Origin: Chloroflexota bacterium
GTDB lineage: Bacteria; Chloroflexota; Anaerolineae; Anaerolineales; Villigracilaceae
Reading direction: 5' to 3'
DNA: 64,000 bases
NCBI GenBank assembly: GCA_021414245.1
Contig: JAIOOU010000004.1
Location: 434,001-498,000, forward strand
Positions 25,374 through 35,034 of the stretch are shown piece by piece. Each line of letters opens with the position of its first letter. Position 1 is the stretch's first letter. The notes under the pieces are model-generated. The model had not been told where the DNA came from. It searched no databases and worked only from the letters and a program-made list of their open reading frames with translations. A program made the translations under genes and the position numbers.

Positions 25374-26164
25374 AAAACAGCCTGCGGAAGATGATTGCCC
25401 GTTACCGGGAAAACCTCATCACCCTGGCTTTGATCCTGGGGTTCCTTTTGATCTGGGAACTTCTGGCCCGGGCCGGATTGGTTTCCAGGATCATCTTTCC
25501 GGCGCCCAGCCGGATACTGGTTTTGTTTTTCGCCAACCTGGCAGCCGGGAAATATACGCGCGATATGATCGTGACCTTCTCGCGCGTATTTTCAGGATTC
25601 CTGATCGGCGGCGGTTCTGCCCTGGTCCTGGGCCTGATCATGGGCTGGTCGACCCGCATCCGCCGCGTGCTGGACCCGATCGTTGCGGCATTACATCCCA
25701 TCCCGAAATTTGCCCTGCTGCCCATGGTGATCATCCTGTTCGGCATTGGCGAATCGTCGCGAATCGCCATGGTCAGCATCGGCTCGTTTTTCCCCATGTT
25801 GATCAGCACCATGGTGGGTGTACTGCAGATTAATCCCACCTACTATGAAGTGATCGAGAATTACGGCGCTTCGCGGTTGGATACCTTTCGAAAAGTGGTT
25901 CTGCCCGGCAGCCTGCCCTTCATCATTGGCGGGATGCGCCTGGCCTTGAAATCCGCCCTGACCCTGACCATCGGCGTGGAAATGGTGTTTGGCAACTCCG
26001 GCCTGGGAAGGGTTTTATGGTTATCCTGGGAAACCATGCGGATGACGGATATGTATTCCGTGTTGCTGATCGTCTCGATCATCGGCTTCGGCCTGACTTG
26101 GAGCCTGGAATCGCTCAAAAAATTCCTGATCCCCTGGCACCAGGAGGTGCGCTCGGCCGAATAA
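25370..26164 (+). CDS. NitT/TauT-type ABC transporter permease
   Basis: A 264-residue inner-membrane permease (BPD_transp_1) with about six helices. The EAA loop that contacts the ATPase is visible as ENYGASRLDTFRKVVLPGSLP near residues 163-183. The sequence PIPKFALLPMVIILFGIGE is typical of the SsuC/TauC branch. Start codon and ATPase stop overlap, so the two proteins are translationally coupled. Confidence 0.92.
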   Translation: MKNSLRKMIARYRENLITLALILGFLLIWELLARAGLVSRIIFPAPSRILVLFFANLAAGKYTRDMIVTFSRVFSGFLIGGGSALVLGLIMGWSTRIRRVLDPIVAALHPIPKFALLPMVIILFGIGESSRIAMVSIGSFFPMLISTMVGVLQINPTYYEVIENYGASRLDTFRKVVLPGSLPFIIGGMRLALKSALTLTIGVEMVFGNSGLGRVLWLSWETMRMTDMYSVLLIVSIIGFGLTWSLESLKKFLIPWHQEVRSAE

Positions 26165-26251
26165 TGTTGTCTCTAAAACCGCCCGGATACCCCTAATCCG
26201 GATTACGGGTATTCTTTTCGCGAAATTCAATTTTATAAAGGATGAATGCTC

Positions 26252-27307
26252 ATGAAAACCAGATCAACTTTTACATTAATTCTGCTTGCCCTGCTTGTCG
26301 CGGCTTGTGCCGCACCGACCCCGACCCCCGCGACCCCGGTTGCGGTTGAAAATACCGCCGTGCCCACGGAAGCCACGCCGTTTGAAATGGTGACCTTGAA
26401 AATGAATTTCAGCAACCAGATCAGCTATGCCCCCATCCTGATCGCAGAAGCGGAAGGATATTTTTCAGAGTATGGAATTACGATGGAGCATGTCCCTTTT
26501 GATAAATCCTCCAAGGCTGTCGCGTTGCTTGTGTCCGGTGATTTGGATGTATTTGCAGGCGCCGTAAATGTCGGAATTTTGAACACGGTTGCCCAGGATG
26601 AAAATGTAAGAGTAGTGGCTGATCGGGGACATATAGCACCTGAAGATTCCTGCACTTATCAAGCGATCCTGGTCCGCAAGGATCTGTTTGAAAGCGGAAA
26701 GGTGACCGGACCGGCCGATCTGGTGGGGAGGACCTTTTCCCTGAGCACAGGCAGTTCTTCCTCCTATATTTTCAGTACGTATCTGGCTCAGGCCGGCTTG
26801 ACTCTGGATGATATCAATATGGTTGATTTGCCAACTCCTGCTGAGCTGGATGCCTATGAAAATAAATCAATTGACGGTACCACGGCACCTGAGCCAAATC
26901 TGACCATGACACTTAATGCTGGAAACGCAGTCATACTCGCCAGGTCCCAGGATGTCATTGGCACCCTTCAGTCCGGCATGGTGGCCTTTGGCAAGAACCT
27001 TCTCGTGGATCACCCCGATATCGGGGTGCGATTCCTGGCTGCCTACTTAAAAGGTGTACAGAAATATAACGAGGGCAAGACCGAACGGAACATTCAGATC
27101 ATTGCGGATGGGACCGGAACGGATCCCGAGCTTCTTAAGGCCGCCTGTTGGGTGTCCATTCGCATGGACGGCATGGTGGATTTCGCCGGCGTGGATGGCT
27201 TTCAAAAATGGGCCATCGACCAGGGCCTGCTGGACGCCGCCGTGACCGAGGAGCAATTCTGGGATCCCAGTATGCTGGCACAGGCGCAGAAACTGCTTGC
27301 TCCGTAG
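26252..27307 (+). CDS. ABC transporter substrate-binding lipoprotein (SsuA/THI5-like)
   Basis: A 351-residue solute-binding protein. A lipoprotein signal ends in LLVAAC, so the mature protein is anchored by Cys at about residue 19, followed by a Thr/Pro-rich linker. The periplasmic-binding fold has FSNQISYAPILIAEAEGYFSEYGI and LLVSGDLDVFAGAVNVGILN, as in the NMT1/THI5-like and SsuA families. ATG 26252 has AGGA nine bases upstream; the in-frame ATG at 26246 is too close to it. It completes the transporter encoded by the two preceding genes. Confidence 0.92.
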   Translation: MKTRSTFTLILLALLVAACAAPTPTPATPVAVENTAVPTEATPFEMVTLKMNFSNQISYAPILIAEAEGYFSEYGITMEHVPFDKSSKAVALLVSGDLDVFAGAVNVGILNTVAQDENVRVVADRGHIAPEDSCTYQAILVRKDLFESGKVTGPADLVGRTFSLSTGSSSSYIFSTYLAQAGLTLDDINMVDLPTPAELDAYENKSIDGTTAPEPNLTMTLNAGNAVILARSQDVIGTLQSGMVAFGKNLLVDHPDIGVRFLAAYLKGVQKYNEGKTERNIQIIADGTGTDPELLKAACWVSIRMDGMVDFAGVDGFQKWAIDQGLLDAAVTEEQFWDPSMLAQAQKLLAP

Positions 27308-27336
27308 CCGGGAGACCTTGATAACCCAAGGGAATC

Positions 27337-29961
27337 ATGCAGACCGCCAGTCAACCCTTTTCAAAAGAAGAACTGCTCACCGATTACTGGGAATGCGTCC
27401 GAAAAATCATTCGGACCCATGACGACAGGGAATTTATCGTCACCACGAAAGGTGCGCTGACCTATTTCCAGGCCAACCAGCGCGCGAACATCAATACGGA
27501 TGCGATCCGCAAATTGACCGGTCTTCACGCGGGCGGGATCGGCCTCTTTCTGAAGGACCCGCTTGAGATCATCCCGGCCATGATGGCTGTGCTTAAATCC
27601 GGGAATTATTTTATTCCATTGGACGTCAATTTCCCGGAAGCCACCCTGTTGTCGATGATCGAAACCGCCGGGATCAAGGCCATTCTGACCAATTCGCAAT
27701 ATCTTGAGCGGATCCGTTCCATAACGGGGGAGTCCGTCACGATCATCGATCTTGACCAGCTGGATGATCGGATTCCCGTCCCTGATCCCGTGGTGCGCTT
27801 CTCCCCGGAGGATGTGGTTCAGATCCTGTTCACATCTGGCTCCACCGGACAACCCAAAGGCGCGATCGAAGATTATCGGTATCTGCTCCGAGCCGTTCAT
27901 GTTCATCTGGCTGATTCAGAGAATCTGCCGGATGAACGCACTTTGCAATTATCAACCTTTACGTTCTCCGGCCCCCACCGGCTGGTCTTCACCGCCCTGG
28001 CCCAGGGGAGTTCAATTTATTATTACGATCTAAAGGCCGACGGTCTGGCCGGCCTGCCGGAATGGATCCGCCGGCACCAGATCACCACCTACCACTCGAC
28101 CCCGACGGTCTTCCGGAGCCTGGCGGGCATTTTGAAGCCAGGGGAAACATTTCCCAGTGTGACCCAATTTAATGCGGGGGCTGAAAGAAGGCTGCACAGT
28201 GACATTCAGGCCGCAAAACGACATTTTCCGAATGTGCGCAGGATCCGGCTTGGATTTTCCTCCACGGAAACGCAGCGTGTCACGTCCAGCTGGTTTTCCA
28301 TCGATCATGACTTCGACCGGGAGAACCTGCCCTGCGGAAAACCAGTTGAAGACATACAGGTCTTCATTTGGGATGAGCAGGGTCATGCCCTGCCGGCCGG
28401 TCAGGAAGGGGAGATCGTTGTGCACGGGAATGCGCTGGTTCGCGGTTATATCAACAATCCGCGCCTGACCCGCGAACGCTTCCTTCCTGATCCATCCAAC
28501 CCGGGCTGGCAGTATTTTAAGACCGGTGACCTCGGGAAACTGCTTCCCGACGGTCAGCTTGTTCATCTCGGACGTATCGACAACATGGTCAAGATCAAGG
28601 GTGTCCGGATCGAACTGGATTCCATTGAGAATCACATGCTTGCCTATCCCGGCATCGTGCAGGTCGCATCGCGCGCCATCGAGGATCAGAAAGGTGGCAA
28701 GCGGCTGGCTTCGTATTTCGTCCCCGAAAAAGGGATCCGCATCCCGGTTTCTGATCTGCGCAGGCATCTGGCCGAACACCTGCCCCGGCATCTTATGCCC
28801 CACTATCTGGTTCCACTAGCCGAAATGCCGCTGACCGGCAATGGAAAAGTGGCAAGGACCCGTCTTCCCCTCCCTCAACTGGTCCGCCCTGAACTTGATA
28901 ATCCCTTTGTCCCGCCCTCCGACGACCTGGAACGTCAACTGGTTGAGATTTGGGAGGAGGAAATTGGGATCTCCGGCATCGGTGTGACTGACGATTTTTT
29001 TGATGTTGGCGGTGATTCCCTGATCGGTGTGCTGGTTTTCGTTCATATAGAAAAAACATTGCGGAGAAGCCTGCCGGTCTCCGCCCTGCTCACGGCCGCC
29101 ACCATCCGCACGCAGGCCGGGTTGATCAGAAGCCACGATACCGCGCAGGTCTTCTCGCCCCTGACCCTGGTTAATCAGGGTGGTCAGCGTCCGCCGCTGT
29201 TTTTTATTCCCGGCAAAGGCGGGAATCCCACACGCATCCGTCAGCTGGCAAAATTACTCAATTCCCAAACCCCGGTCTATGGACTTCAGGAATCAGCAAA
29301 ATTACAGCAGGACAAGACCCTGCGTTCCATTGAAACCATTGCCTCCTTTTATCTCGACGAGATACGCAAGGTGTATCCATCCGGTCCCTACATCCTGATC
29401 GGCGAATCAATGGGCGGCAAGATCGCTTACGAAATGGGTGTCCAGATGCTCAAACTTGGACAAACTCCTCCCGTCCTGGCCATGCTGGACACCTACAATC
29501 TGCCAAAATCATCCAACCGGCGGCATCGCGCTTCCTATTACAAAATGCTCTTCCAAAAACATGCCACGATCCTGTGGAAGTCCAACTGGAAGGGCAGGTT
29601 GGATTACCTGGGTTTCTATGCCGGATTGGGATTGCAAAAGATGAAGGTCATTGCGGACCGCCGAAGAAGGGACCTGGGCCCTGCCGGTTCATCCGCCATG
29701 CCGGACCGCCTGCGGAAAATGGAGGAGCGCAACCGGAAGATCGCCGGCGCGTACGAAGTGCCGCCTTATCCCGGCCGGGTTATCCTGTTCAAGGCCTTGC
29801 GGGGCCCAAATGCTGAAGTCCCGTCAAATGGATGGGACCGGGTTAAGCTCGGCGGGCTGGTCATCCACCCCCTGGATTGCTATCATGGCAGCATCCTGTT
29901 CGAGCCGGCCATCAGCCAACTGGCCGGGATCATCCAATCCTATATCGATCGGCTTGAGTAA
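27337..29961 (+). CDS. Single-module A-T-TE NRPS-like synthetase
   Basis: An 874-residue three-domain protein. The adenylation domain (about 15-515) has A3 LFTSGSTGQPKG at 164-175, A7 YFKTGDLG, A8 GRIDNMVKIKG and the A10 Lys 504 in PLTGNGKVAR. The carrier domain (about 530-600) has the phosphopantetheine Ser 561 in DVGGDSLIG. The thioesterase domain (615-870) has nucleophile Ser 691 in GESMGG, a candidate Asp 718 and a candidate His near the end (CYHGSIL). There is no condensation domain. In motif A4 the Asp that holds the substrate amino group is Thr (F208-T-F-S), so a keto, hydroxy or aryl acid is more likely than an alpha-amino acid. It follows the ABC transporter genes closely. Confidence 0.9.
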   Translation: MQTASQPFSKEELLTDYWECVRKIIRTHDDREFIVTTKGALTYFQANQRANINTDAIRKLTGLHAGGIGLFLKDPLEIIPAMMAVLKSGNYFIPLDVNFPEATLLSMIETAGIKAILTNSQYLERIRSITGESVTIIDLDQLDDRIPVPDPVVRFSPEDVVQILFTSGSTGQPKGAIEDYRYLLRAVHVHLADSENLPDERTLQLSTFTFSGPHRLVFTALAQGSSIYYYDLKADGLAGLPEWIRRHQITTYHSTPTVFRSLAGILKPGETFPSVTQFNAGAERRLHSDIQAAKRHFPNVRRIRLGFSSTETQRVTSSWFSIDHDFDRENLPCGKPVEDIQVFIWDEQGHALPAGQEGEIVVHGNALVRGYINNPRLTRERFLPDPSNPGWQYFKTGDLGKLLPDGQLVHLGRIDNMVKIKGVRIELDSIENHMLAYPGIVQVASRAIEDQKGGKRLASYFVPEKGIRIPVSDLRRHLAEHLPRHLMPHYLVPLAEMPLTGNGKVARTRLPLPQLVRPELDNPFVPPSDDLERQLVEIWEEEIGISGIGVTDDFFDVGGDSLIGVLVFVHIEKTLRRSLPVSALLTAATIRTQAGLIRSHDTAQVFSPLTLVNQGGQRPPLFFIPGKGGNPTRIRQLAKLLNSQTPVYGLQESAKLQQDKTLRSIETIASFYLDEIRKVYPSGPYILIGESMGGKIAYEMGVQMLKLGQTPPVLAMLDTYNLPKSSNRRHRASYYKMLFQKHATILWKSNWKGRLDYLGFYAGLGLQKMKVIADRRRRDLGPAGSSAMPDRLRKMEERNRKIAGAYEVPPYPGRVILFKALRGPNAEVPSNGWDRVKLGGLVIHPLDCYHGSILFEPAISQLAGIIQSYIDRLE

Positions 29962-30006
29962 ACCGAACCAGGCCAGCTGCGGTATTTGATGTTTCACGGT
30001 ATCAAG

Positions 30007-30052
30007 CCGAATAAAAAACCCGAAGTTTTCAGGCTTCGGGTTTCTTATTCGG
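30007..30052. terminator. Bidirectional terminator
   Basis: CCGAATAA and AACCCGAAG pair with CTTCGGGTT and TTATTCGG around TTTTCAGG-type loop bases, leaving A and T runs in both directions. It closes the A-T-TE operon and the converging lipoprotein gene. Confidence 0.85.
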
Positions 30053-30067
30053 ATGTGGAATTCAGAC

Positions 30068-30625
30068 TTATTGTGCCGGAACGGGCGTGCCGTTTTCCTC
30101 CAGGCGCAGGAAGAATACATTGTTCTGTTTGGTGGTTTCATCCTGCGCGGTCAGGATGGCCAGTTGCACGCTTTTGCCGTCCAGGGACTTGGTGAACACA
30201 CAGACTGCGCCAAGTTGGGCGGCGCCCTGTTCACTTCCGCTCGTGCACGGGGCACTTTCACTTGCATCCCAGCCGTTGGCGGTCATCAGGTCATTGGTGT
30301 AAAAGTTCTGGACGTCTTCGGGGGTTTTGTCCGTGGTGAAGACGATCCAGTCGATCATGCCCGTGGTCTGGTCCTGGCCATCGGGGTTGAGCCTGCCCAG
30401 ATTGCCGAGGATCAACTTCATCGCAAGTTTAACGACGGGCGGCATGTCCATCTGGGAGGCGTTCAAGCCGTCCATGGCGGGCACGTCACTCCACAGGCTG
30501 GAGACGGTTTGCATGTTTTCGTCCCCGCCAGTGGCTTTATTGATCGCGCTGTCGAGCATTCCGCAGGCAAGCGAGGTCAACATGAGAACGGCGAACAATC
30601 CAACAAAAGGTGTTTTAGATTTCAT
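30068..30625 (-). CDS. Putative lipoprotein, unknown
   Basis: A 185-residue protein with a lipoprotein signal ending in LTSLAC (Cys at about residue 21), so it should sit on the outer face of the membrane. The mature part has no recognised domain. It contains two Cys residues near positions 127 and 142 that may form a disulfide, and a segment with VFTTDKTPEDVQNFYTNDL seen in small sensor-like lipoproteins. ATG has GGAGAAGAACAGC upstream. It converges on the A-T-TE gene. Confidence 0.75.
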   Translation of the reverse strand: MKSKTPFVGLFAVLMLTSLACGMLDSAINKATGGDENMQTVSSLWSDVPAMDGLNASQMDMPPVVKLAMKLILGNLGRLNPDGQDQTTGMIDWIVFTTDKTPEDVQNFYTNDLMTANGWDASESAPCTSGSEQGAAQLGAVCVFTKSLDGKSVQLAILTAQDETTKQNNVFFLRLEENGTPVPAQ

Positions 30626-30823
30626 GCTGTTCTTCTCCGGATGTCTAAAAAGGGTTTGGCGAACGGTTAATGGAACGATAGCCCTTCAACCTGAAAATAT
30701 CCTTAATGTGGGCATGGTACTTCCTGGGGATGCTAGTCCTTTCGGGGGTTTGTGCAAAAATCAGGTCCGGTGGAGAATCGGCTCATCCTGCGGTTATTTC
30801 ACCTGCGAAAGGAATTTATCCAA

Positions 30824-31408
30824 ATGAAACTGAAGAAAAGTGTGCTTGTGTGGATATTGATCTGGTGTCTGTTCATGGGGGTCACCGCCATCTCGATCGG
30901 CTTTGGCGCCCTCTTTCCCTCCATGAACCTGATCTCGAAGCCTTTCGTCTGCCCGCGCGGTGAGATGAGCGTCGAGAAACAGGTCTACAATCCCTATCCG
31001 GGGACAACCATTACGACCCTGACCTGGTATTGTATTGACCCGCAAAACGGCGCAAAAACAGAGATTGGCATCCTTCCGATGAGTATCAGTGCCGGGTTGA
31101 TCTACGGTTTCATTCTCTTTATCCTGGTCCTGATCGGGATGTGGATTCAGGCAAAACGGTTCGCATCGGACGTACCGGAAGCCGGTTTCGGCGCAAAAAG
31201 CCTATCAGCCCTACGAGAGCGGGAGCCGGAGGGCTTTCGGGATATCCCCGGGTTCGGCCATGATCCTTCAGGGGAGTCCCGCAAAAAAGGCAAGGCCTCC
31301 GAAAACGCACTGGCACGGATGAAGGAACTCAAGGACCTGCGTGCGGCGAACCTGATCAGCGAGAGTGAGTATGAAAGCAAGCGGGCCGAGATCCTGAAGG
31401 ATTTGTAA
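30824..31408 (+). CDS. Two-helix membrane protein with C-terminal SHOCT domain
   Basis: A 194-residue protein with one N-terminal helix (residues 5-28), an outer segment of about 65 residues with two Cys residues, a second helix (about 90-110) and a cytoplasmic tail. The last 33 residues (ALARMKELKDLRAANLISE and following) form a SHOCT domain, a short module found at the ends of many membrane and viral proteins. I chose ATG 30824, with AAAGGA ten bases upstream, over an upstream in-frame Met. Function is unknown. Confidence 0.78.
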   Translation: MKLKKSVLVWILIWCLFMGVTAISIGFGALFPSMNLISKPFVCPRGEMSVEKQVYNPYPGTTITTLTWYCIDPQNGAKTEIGILPMSISAGLIYGFILFILVLIGMWIQAKRFASDVPEAGFGAKSLSALREREPEGFRDIPGFGHDPSGESRKKGKASENALARMKELKDLRAANLISESEYESKRAEILKDL

Positions 31409-31508
31409 AGGGTTGCGGCTAATTTCATTGACGAAATGATAGCAATTGACAGTAATATCCTGTAAGATGGATGTATCCATGCATTACATTTGAAAACAGG
31501 AGAAACTG

Positions 31509-32276
31509 ATGTCCAAAGATACACTTCGTCAATTTGCCAACGTGCTTTCCGTTGTCATCGCCCTCACCGTTAACATTCTTGCCTCCGCCCTGCCGCTCAA
31601 CGGACAGAACACCGGGGAAATCTCCGACCGCTTTTCGGTCTATTTTGTCCCTGCCGGCTATGTCTTTGCCATTTGGGGGATCATCTACATTGGCTGGATC
31701 GCGTTTGCCATTTATCAGGCCCGCTCCGCTCAAAAGGAAAGTCCGCGCCTGCGCAAGCTTGGCTATCTCTTCGCCCTGAGCGGGCTTTTTAATGCAGGCT
31801 GGTTGTTTTGCTGGCATTACAACCTTTTTGGTCTGAGCGTGCTGGTCATGCTCACGCTGCTGGGTCTGCTTGTTGCCAGTTATCTGGCTTTGAATGTCGG
31901 CGGGACCCCCGTCAGCAGCGCAGAAAAATGGAGCGTGGACGTTCCCTTCAGTGTCTATCTCGGCTGGATCAGTGTCGCCACGATCGCCAATGTGACCGAC
32001 TGGCTGTACTCGGTCAACTGGAATGGATTTGGACTCGCGCCGCAGGCCTGGGCGGTGATCATGCTGGCCGTAGCCAGTGGGGTTGGGCTGCTCATGGCGG
32101 TCACACGCAGGGACAGCGGATACCTGTTCGTCTTCGTCTGGTCCTTCGCCGGGATCGCTCTTAAACAAGCCGCCGAACCCTTGGTGGCCAATTCAGCCTG
32201 GGTTGCTGCAGCGGTTGCGCTCGGACTGGCGGTCTTCGCCATCGTCCAACGGCGCCGTGTGCCTGCACTGCAGTAA
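31509..32276 (+). CDS. TspO-like tryptophan-rich sensory protein
   Basis: A 255-residue membrane protein with seven to eight helices. The segment VYFVPAGYVFAIWGIIYIGW resembles the first conserved block of TspO/MBR proteins, which bind tetrapyrroles, but the protein is longer than TspO (about 160 residues) and belongs to a related larger family. Trp-rich motifs recur (VTDWLYSVNWNGFG). ATG follows CAGGAGAAACTG. No tetrapyrrole gene is nearby, so ligand and role are open. Confidence 0.78.
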   Translation: MSKDTLRQFANVLSVVIALTVNILASALPLNGQNTGEISDRFSVYFVPAGYVFAIWGIIYIGWIAFAIYQARSAQKESPRLRKLGYLFALSGLFNAGWLFCWHYNLFGLSVLVMLTLLGLLVASYLALNVGGTPVSSAEKWSVDVPFSVYLGWISVATIANVTDWLYSVNWNGFGLAPQAWAVIMLAVASGVGLLMAVTRRDSGYLFVFVWSFAGIALKQAAEPLVANSAWVAAAVALGLAVFAIVQRRRVPALQ

Positions 32277-32289
32277 CGGATATGGATAT

Positions 32290-32320
32290 AAAAAGGACGG
32301 GCAAATCGCCCGTCCTTTTT
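32290..32320. terminator. Bidirectional terminator
   Basis: AAAAAGGACGGGC and GCCCGTCCTTTTT pair around a five-base loop, between the TspO-like gene and the converging GNAT gene. Confidence 0.9.
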
Positions 32321-32330
32321 GATTCCCGAT

Positions 32331-33449
32331 TTATCCGGAAATATCTTTCCTGTAGAACCGGTAGCGCTTGTAGATCTTCGCGCCCATGTGATGTGCGAGA
32401 TCCCAGGTATCCGGGTTGTCCTCGCCGGTCAGCGAAATATCCGCCCATTGATAGCCTTTGGCGATGGCGCGCCGGGTCATTTCGGCGAACAGCAGGATGG
32501 CCACACCGGTATCCCAATATTCGGGCAGCACCGCCACGCTCTTGATCGATAGACACCTGGGCCTCAAATTTTTATATCTCAGCGCCTGCACATAATCCCA
32601 CGGATGGCGCAGACCGTTCAGATGGATCAGGATTTCGTTGAAGTTTTGAATGGCCGGGAACCAGCCGACGGCCTGTCCGTCCGCCTCAGCAAAAAGGATC
32701 AGGTCCGGGTCCGCCATGTCTTTGAGCGGCAGGAGCATGGCTTCGATCGCCTCACGCGAATATGGGACAAACCCCTCCAGATGTTCCAGGGCGCGGTTTT
32801 GTAAAACCAGCACACGACCCAACTCGTTATCGAGATCGTTCATGTTCACGGTCCGGATCGAAAAGGGTTTGCGTTTATGGACGCTTTCTGCAAGCCGGTA
32901 CAGACGCTGGATCTTCGGGTCGCCCGGATTCAGGTCACAGGCATAGGCCAGCCCGTCATCGTGACGTTTCCCGAAACCATAACGCTCGAAAAAATCCCCA
33001 TAGTAGGGTGGGTTATGACCGCACAGCACCACCGGCGGCCGGTCGCGTCCTTCGATCAGAATGCCGCGCCCATCCTCCCGGTCAAGGTTGTATGTCCCGC
33101 ACAGCATGGTCAGTCCGTGATCAAGCGCCCAGGTTTTCGCACATTCGAACATGGCCTGCGCCACCTCGTAATCGTTGATGCATTCGAAAAATCCCAGCGA
33201 ACATTCAGCCGGATCGCCGCCGTTTTCATGGGAACAACAGATCGTCCCGACAGGCTGTCCATTCTGCCGGGCGATGAAGAAATCGGCGTAACCATCCTTG
33301 AAGAATATTCCGCGAGAAGGGTCCGCGGCCTTTCTGCGCCCGGAGAGGATCGGCGGGACCCAAAGGGGATCGTCCCGGTAGATTTGCCATGGAAAGGTCA
33401 GGAAAAATTCCTTTTCACGCCTTGTGGTCACCATGCGCACTTCGATCAT
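32331..33449 (-). CDS. YghO-like GNAT-fold acyltransferase
   Basis: A 372-residue protein of the YghO-like group of N-acetyltransferase-fold proteins. The N-terminus FFLTFPWQIYRDDPLWVPP and the next block FFKDGYADFFIARQNGQPVGTI are the usual signature. A second GNAT-like half ends with CLSIKSVAVLPEYWDTGVA, a probable acetyl-CoA binding strand. The substrate is unknown. Its ATG overlaps the stop of the MFS gene by four bases, so the two are co-translated and may act on the same compound. Confidence 0.8.
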   Translation of the reverse strand: MIEVRMVTTRREKEFFLTFPWQIYRDDPLWVPPILSGRRKAADPSRGIFFKDGYADFFIARQNGQPVGTICCSHENGGDPAECSLGFFECINDYEVAQAMFECAKTWALDHGLTMLCGTYNLDREDGRGILIEGRDRPPVVLCGHNPPYYGDFFERYGFGKRHDDGLAYACDLNPGDPKIQRLYRLAESVHKRKPFSIRTVNMNDLDNELGRVLVLQNRALEHLEGFVPYSREAIEAMLLPLKDMADPDLILFAEADGQAVGWFPAIQNFNEILIHLNGLRHPWDYVQALRYKNLRPRCLSIKSVAVLPEYWDTGVAILLFAEMTRRAIAKGYQWADISLTGEDNPDTWDLAHHMGAKIYKRYRFYRKDISG

Positions 33450-34822
33450 TTGAGCGCCTCCGCATCCGCTTTTTTGACGATGCGTCGCGCCTCCAGTTCG
33501 CGCGTGATGTTTTTGAAATCTTCACGTCCCAATGGATAAAGCAGGGTGAACAGGATGCCCATGCTGATCGTGAAGGCCGGTATCAGCCCTGCCACCAGGC
33601 GGATGCCGGCAATCGCACTGGCGGGTTGCGTCGTGCTGTTGGGGACATATCCGGTGGCTTGCAGCACAAGCAGCGCGGCGGGCACGGCAATCGACGAAGC
33701 CACCTTTTGCGCCAGCGTGATCAGGCTGTAGAACATGCCTTCCTGTCTCTCGCCCGTTTTCCATTCACCGTATTCGATCGCATCCGGCAGGATCGCCCAC
33801 GGCATGACGTGCATGGCGGAAACCCCGATTCCAGCCAATACACACAAGATCATGATGAAAACGAAGCTGGTCCCGGGTGTCAGCGTGGAAAGGATGAGCA
33901 GGACCACGGCCAGGAAGGAGATCCCGCTGATATATGCCCAGCGTTTGTTCAGGCGGCTCGAGATCCACACCCAGAGGGGCAGGGCGATCATGGCCACCAC
34001 AAAAATGGTCGCCATGATCATGTCGCTTTGCGACTCGCGTTGGACGACATACTTCACATAATACAGCAGGATCACCTGGATGATACTCATGGTGACGCCG
34101 TTGAACAGGAACATGACCAGTCCGAAGACGAACGGGCGGTTCTGCCAGGTGGCTTTGATGGACTCCTTCACCCCAAGGGTCTGCTCCCTGTTCATGAACT
34201 CCGGGCGTTCACGCGTGTTGAGAAAGACCAGAAAAAGAGGCAATGCGGAGGCCAGGCCAAAAATGGCGCCCATCATCAACACCCGGCTGGCGTGTTCCGG
34301 ATGAAAGCCGTCCACCACCCAGAGCGGGAGCGTAAAGGCGATCAAACTCCCCAATATGGAAAAGAACATGCGCGTGGAGGTCAGCCCGGTGCGTTCATCG
34401 TAATCCCCGCTTAATTCCGGGGTCAGGGCAAAGTAGGGCATATAGACAAAGGTCGCGGCCGTATCGTATAAGGCAAAAACGACTGCGTAGTATATTCCAA
34501 GTGCAACTGCGCTTTCAAAAGGCGGCCTCCACCAAAGCAGTACGAAGGTTGCGGCAAAAGGCAGGGCCCCGAAGAGCAGAAAGGGTCTGCGCCGCCCCCA
34601 GCGGGAACGCGTGCGGTCGGAGATGTATCCCACGATTGGATCGTTGACGTAGTCCCAGGTACTGCCTACGAAGATGGCGATGGCGGCGATGTAGGGTTTT
34701 ACACCCACCACATCTGTCAGGAACAGGGCGAAGTACACGCTCAGGATGGTGTTGGTCAGGCTGAAGCCCAGGTCACCTGAGCCATAGATCCACCTGACAC
34801 GCGGGGATAATTTTCCATTCAT
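33446..34822 (-). CDS. GPH-type MFS sugar:cation symporter
   Basis: A 458-residue transporter with about twelve helices, of the glycoside-pentoside-hexuronide:cation family (MelB-like). The cation-binding region of helix II is visible in STWDYVNDPIVGYISDRTRSRWGRRRP-like sequence near residues 55-80, with Asp residues typical of this group. I start at ATG 34822, which has GGAG eight bases upstream; an upstream in-frame start would add 17 residues. It is translationally coupled to the YghO-like gene. Confidence 0.9.
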   Translation of the reverse strand: MNGKLSPRVRWIYGSGDLGFSLTNTILSVYFALFLTDVVGVKPYIAAIAIFVGSTWDYVNDPIVGYISDRTRSRWGRRRPFLLFGALPFAATFVLLWWRPPFESAVALGIYYAVVFALYDTAATFVYMPYFALTPELSGDYDERTGLTSTRMFFSILGSLIAFTLPLWVVDGFHPEHASRVLMMGAIFGLASALPLFLVFLNTRERPEFMNREQTLGVKESIKATWQNRPFVFGLVMFLFNGVTMSIIQVILLYYVKYVVQRESQSDMIMATIFVVAMIALPLWVWISSRLNKRWAYISGISFLAVVLLILSTLTPGTSFVFIMILCVLAGIGVSAMHVMPWAILPDAIEYGEWKTGERQEGMFYSLITLAQKVASSIAVPAALLVLQATGYVPNSTTQPASAIAGIRLVAGLIPAFTISMGILFTLLYPLGREDFKNITRELEARRIVKKADAEALK

Positions 34823-35034
34823 GCGATCTTCTCCAAAACGATGAAGTTGAAACACAAATTTAACACATTCCATGGCGAATGGAGACGCCGGCGGATCACC
34901 TGTTTTGCGCTGGCATCATTGAACGTAATGACATTTTGCACTTGTCCATATGAATAAAAAAGGCTACCATGATCACAATTCAATGTTGCTGGTGAAAAAC
35001 TTCCCTTGGCTGTTAAAATCGGAGGATCAGACTC

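Noticed and set aside
33389-34414. A 341-codon plus-strand frame opposite the MFS and GNAT genes
   Set aside because: It is a His/Gln-rich antisense shadow; the minus-strand transporter has clear family motifs and a ribosome site.
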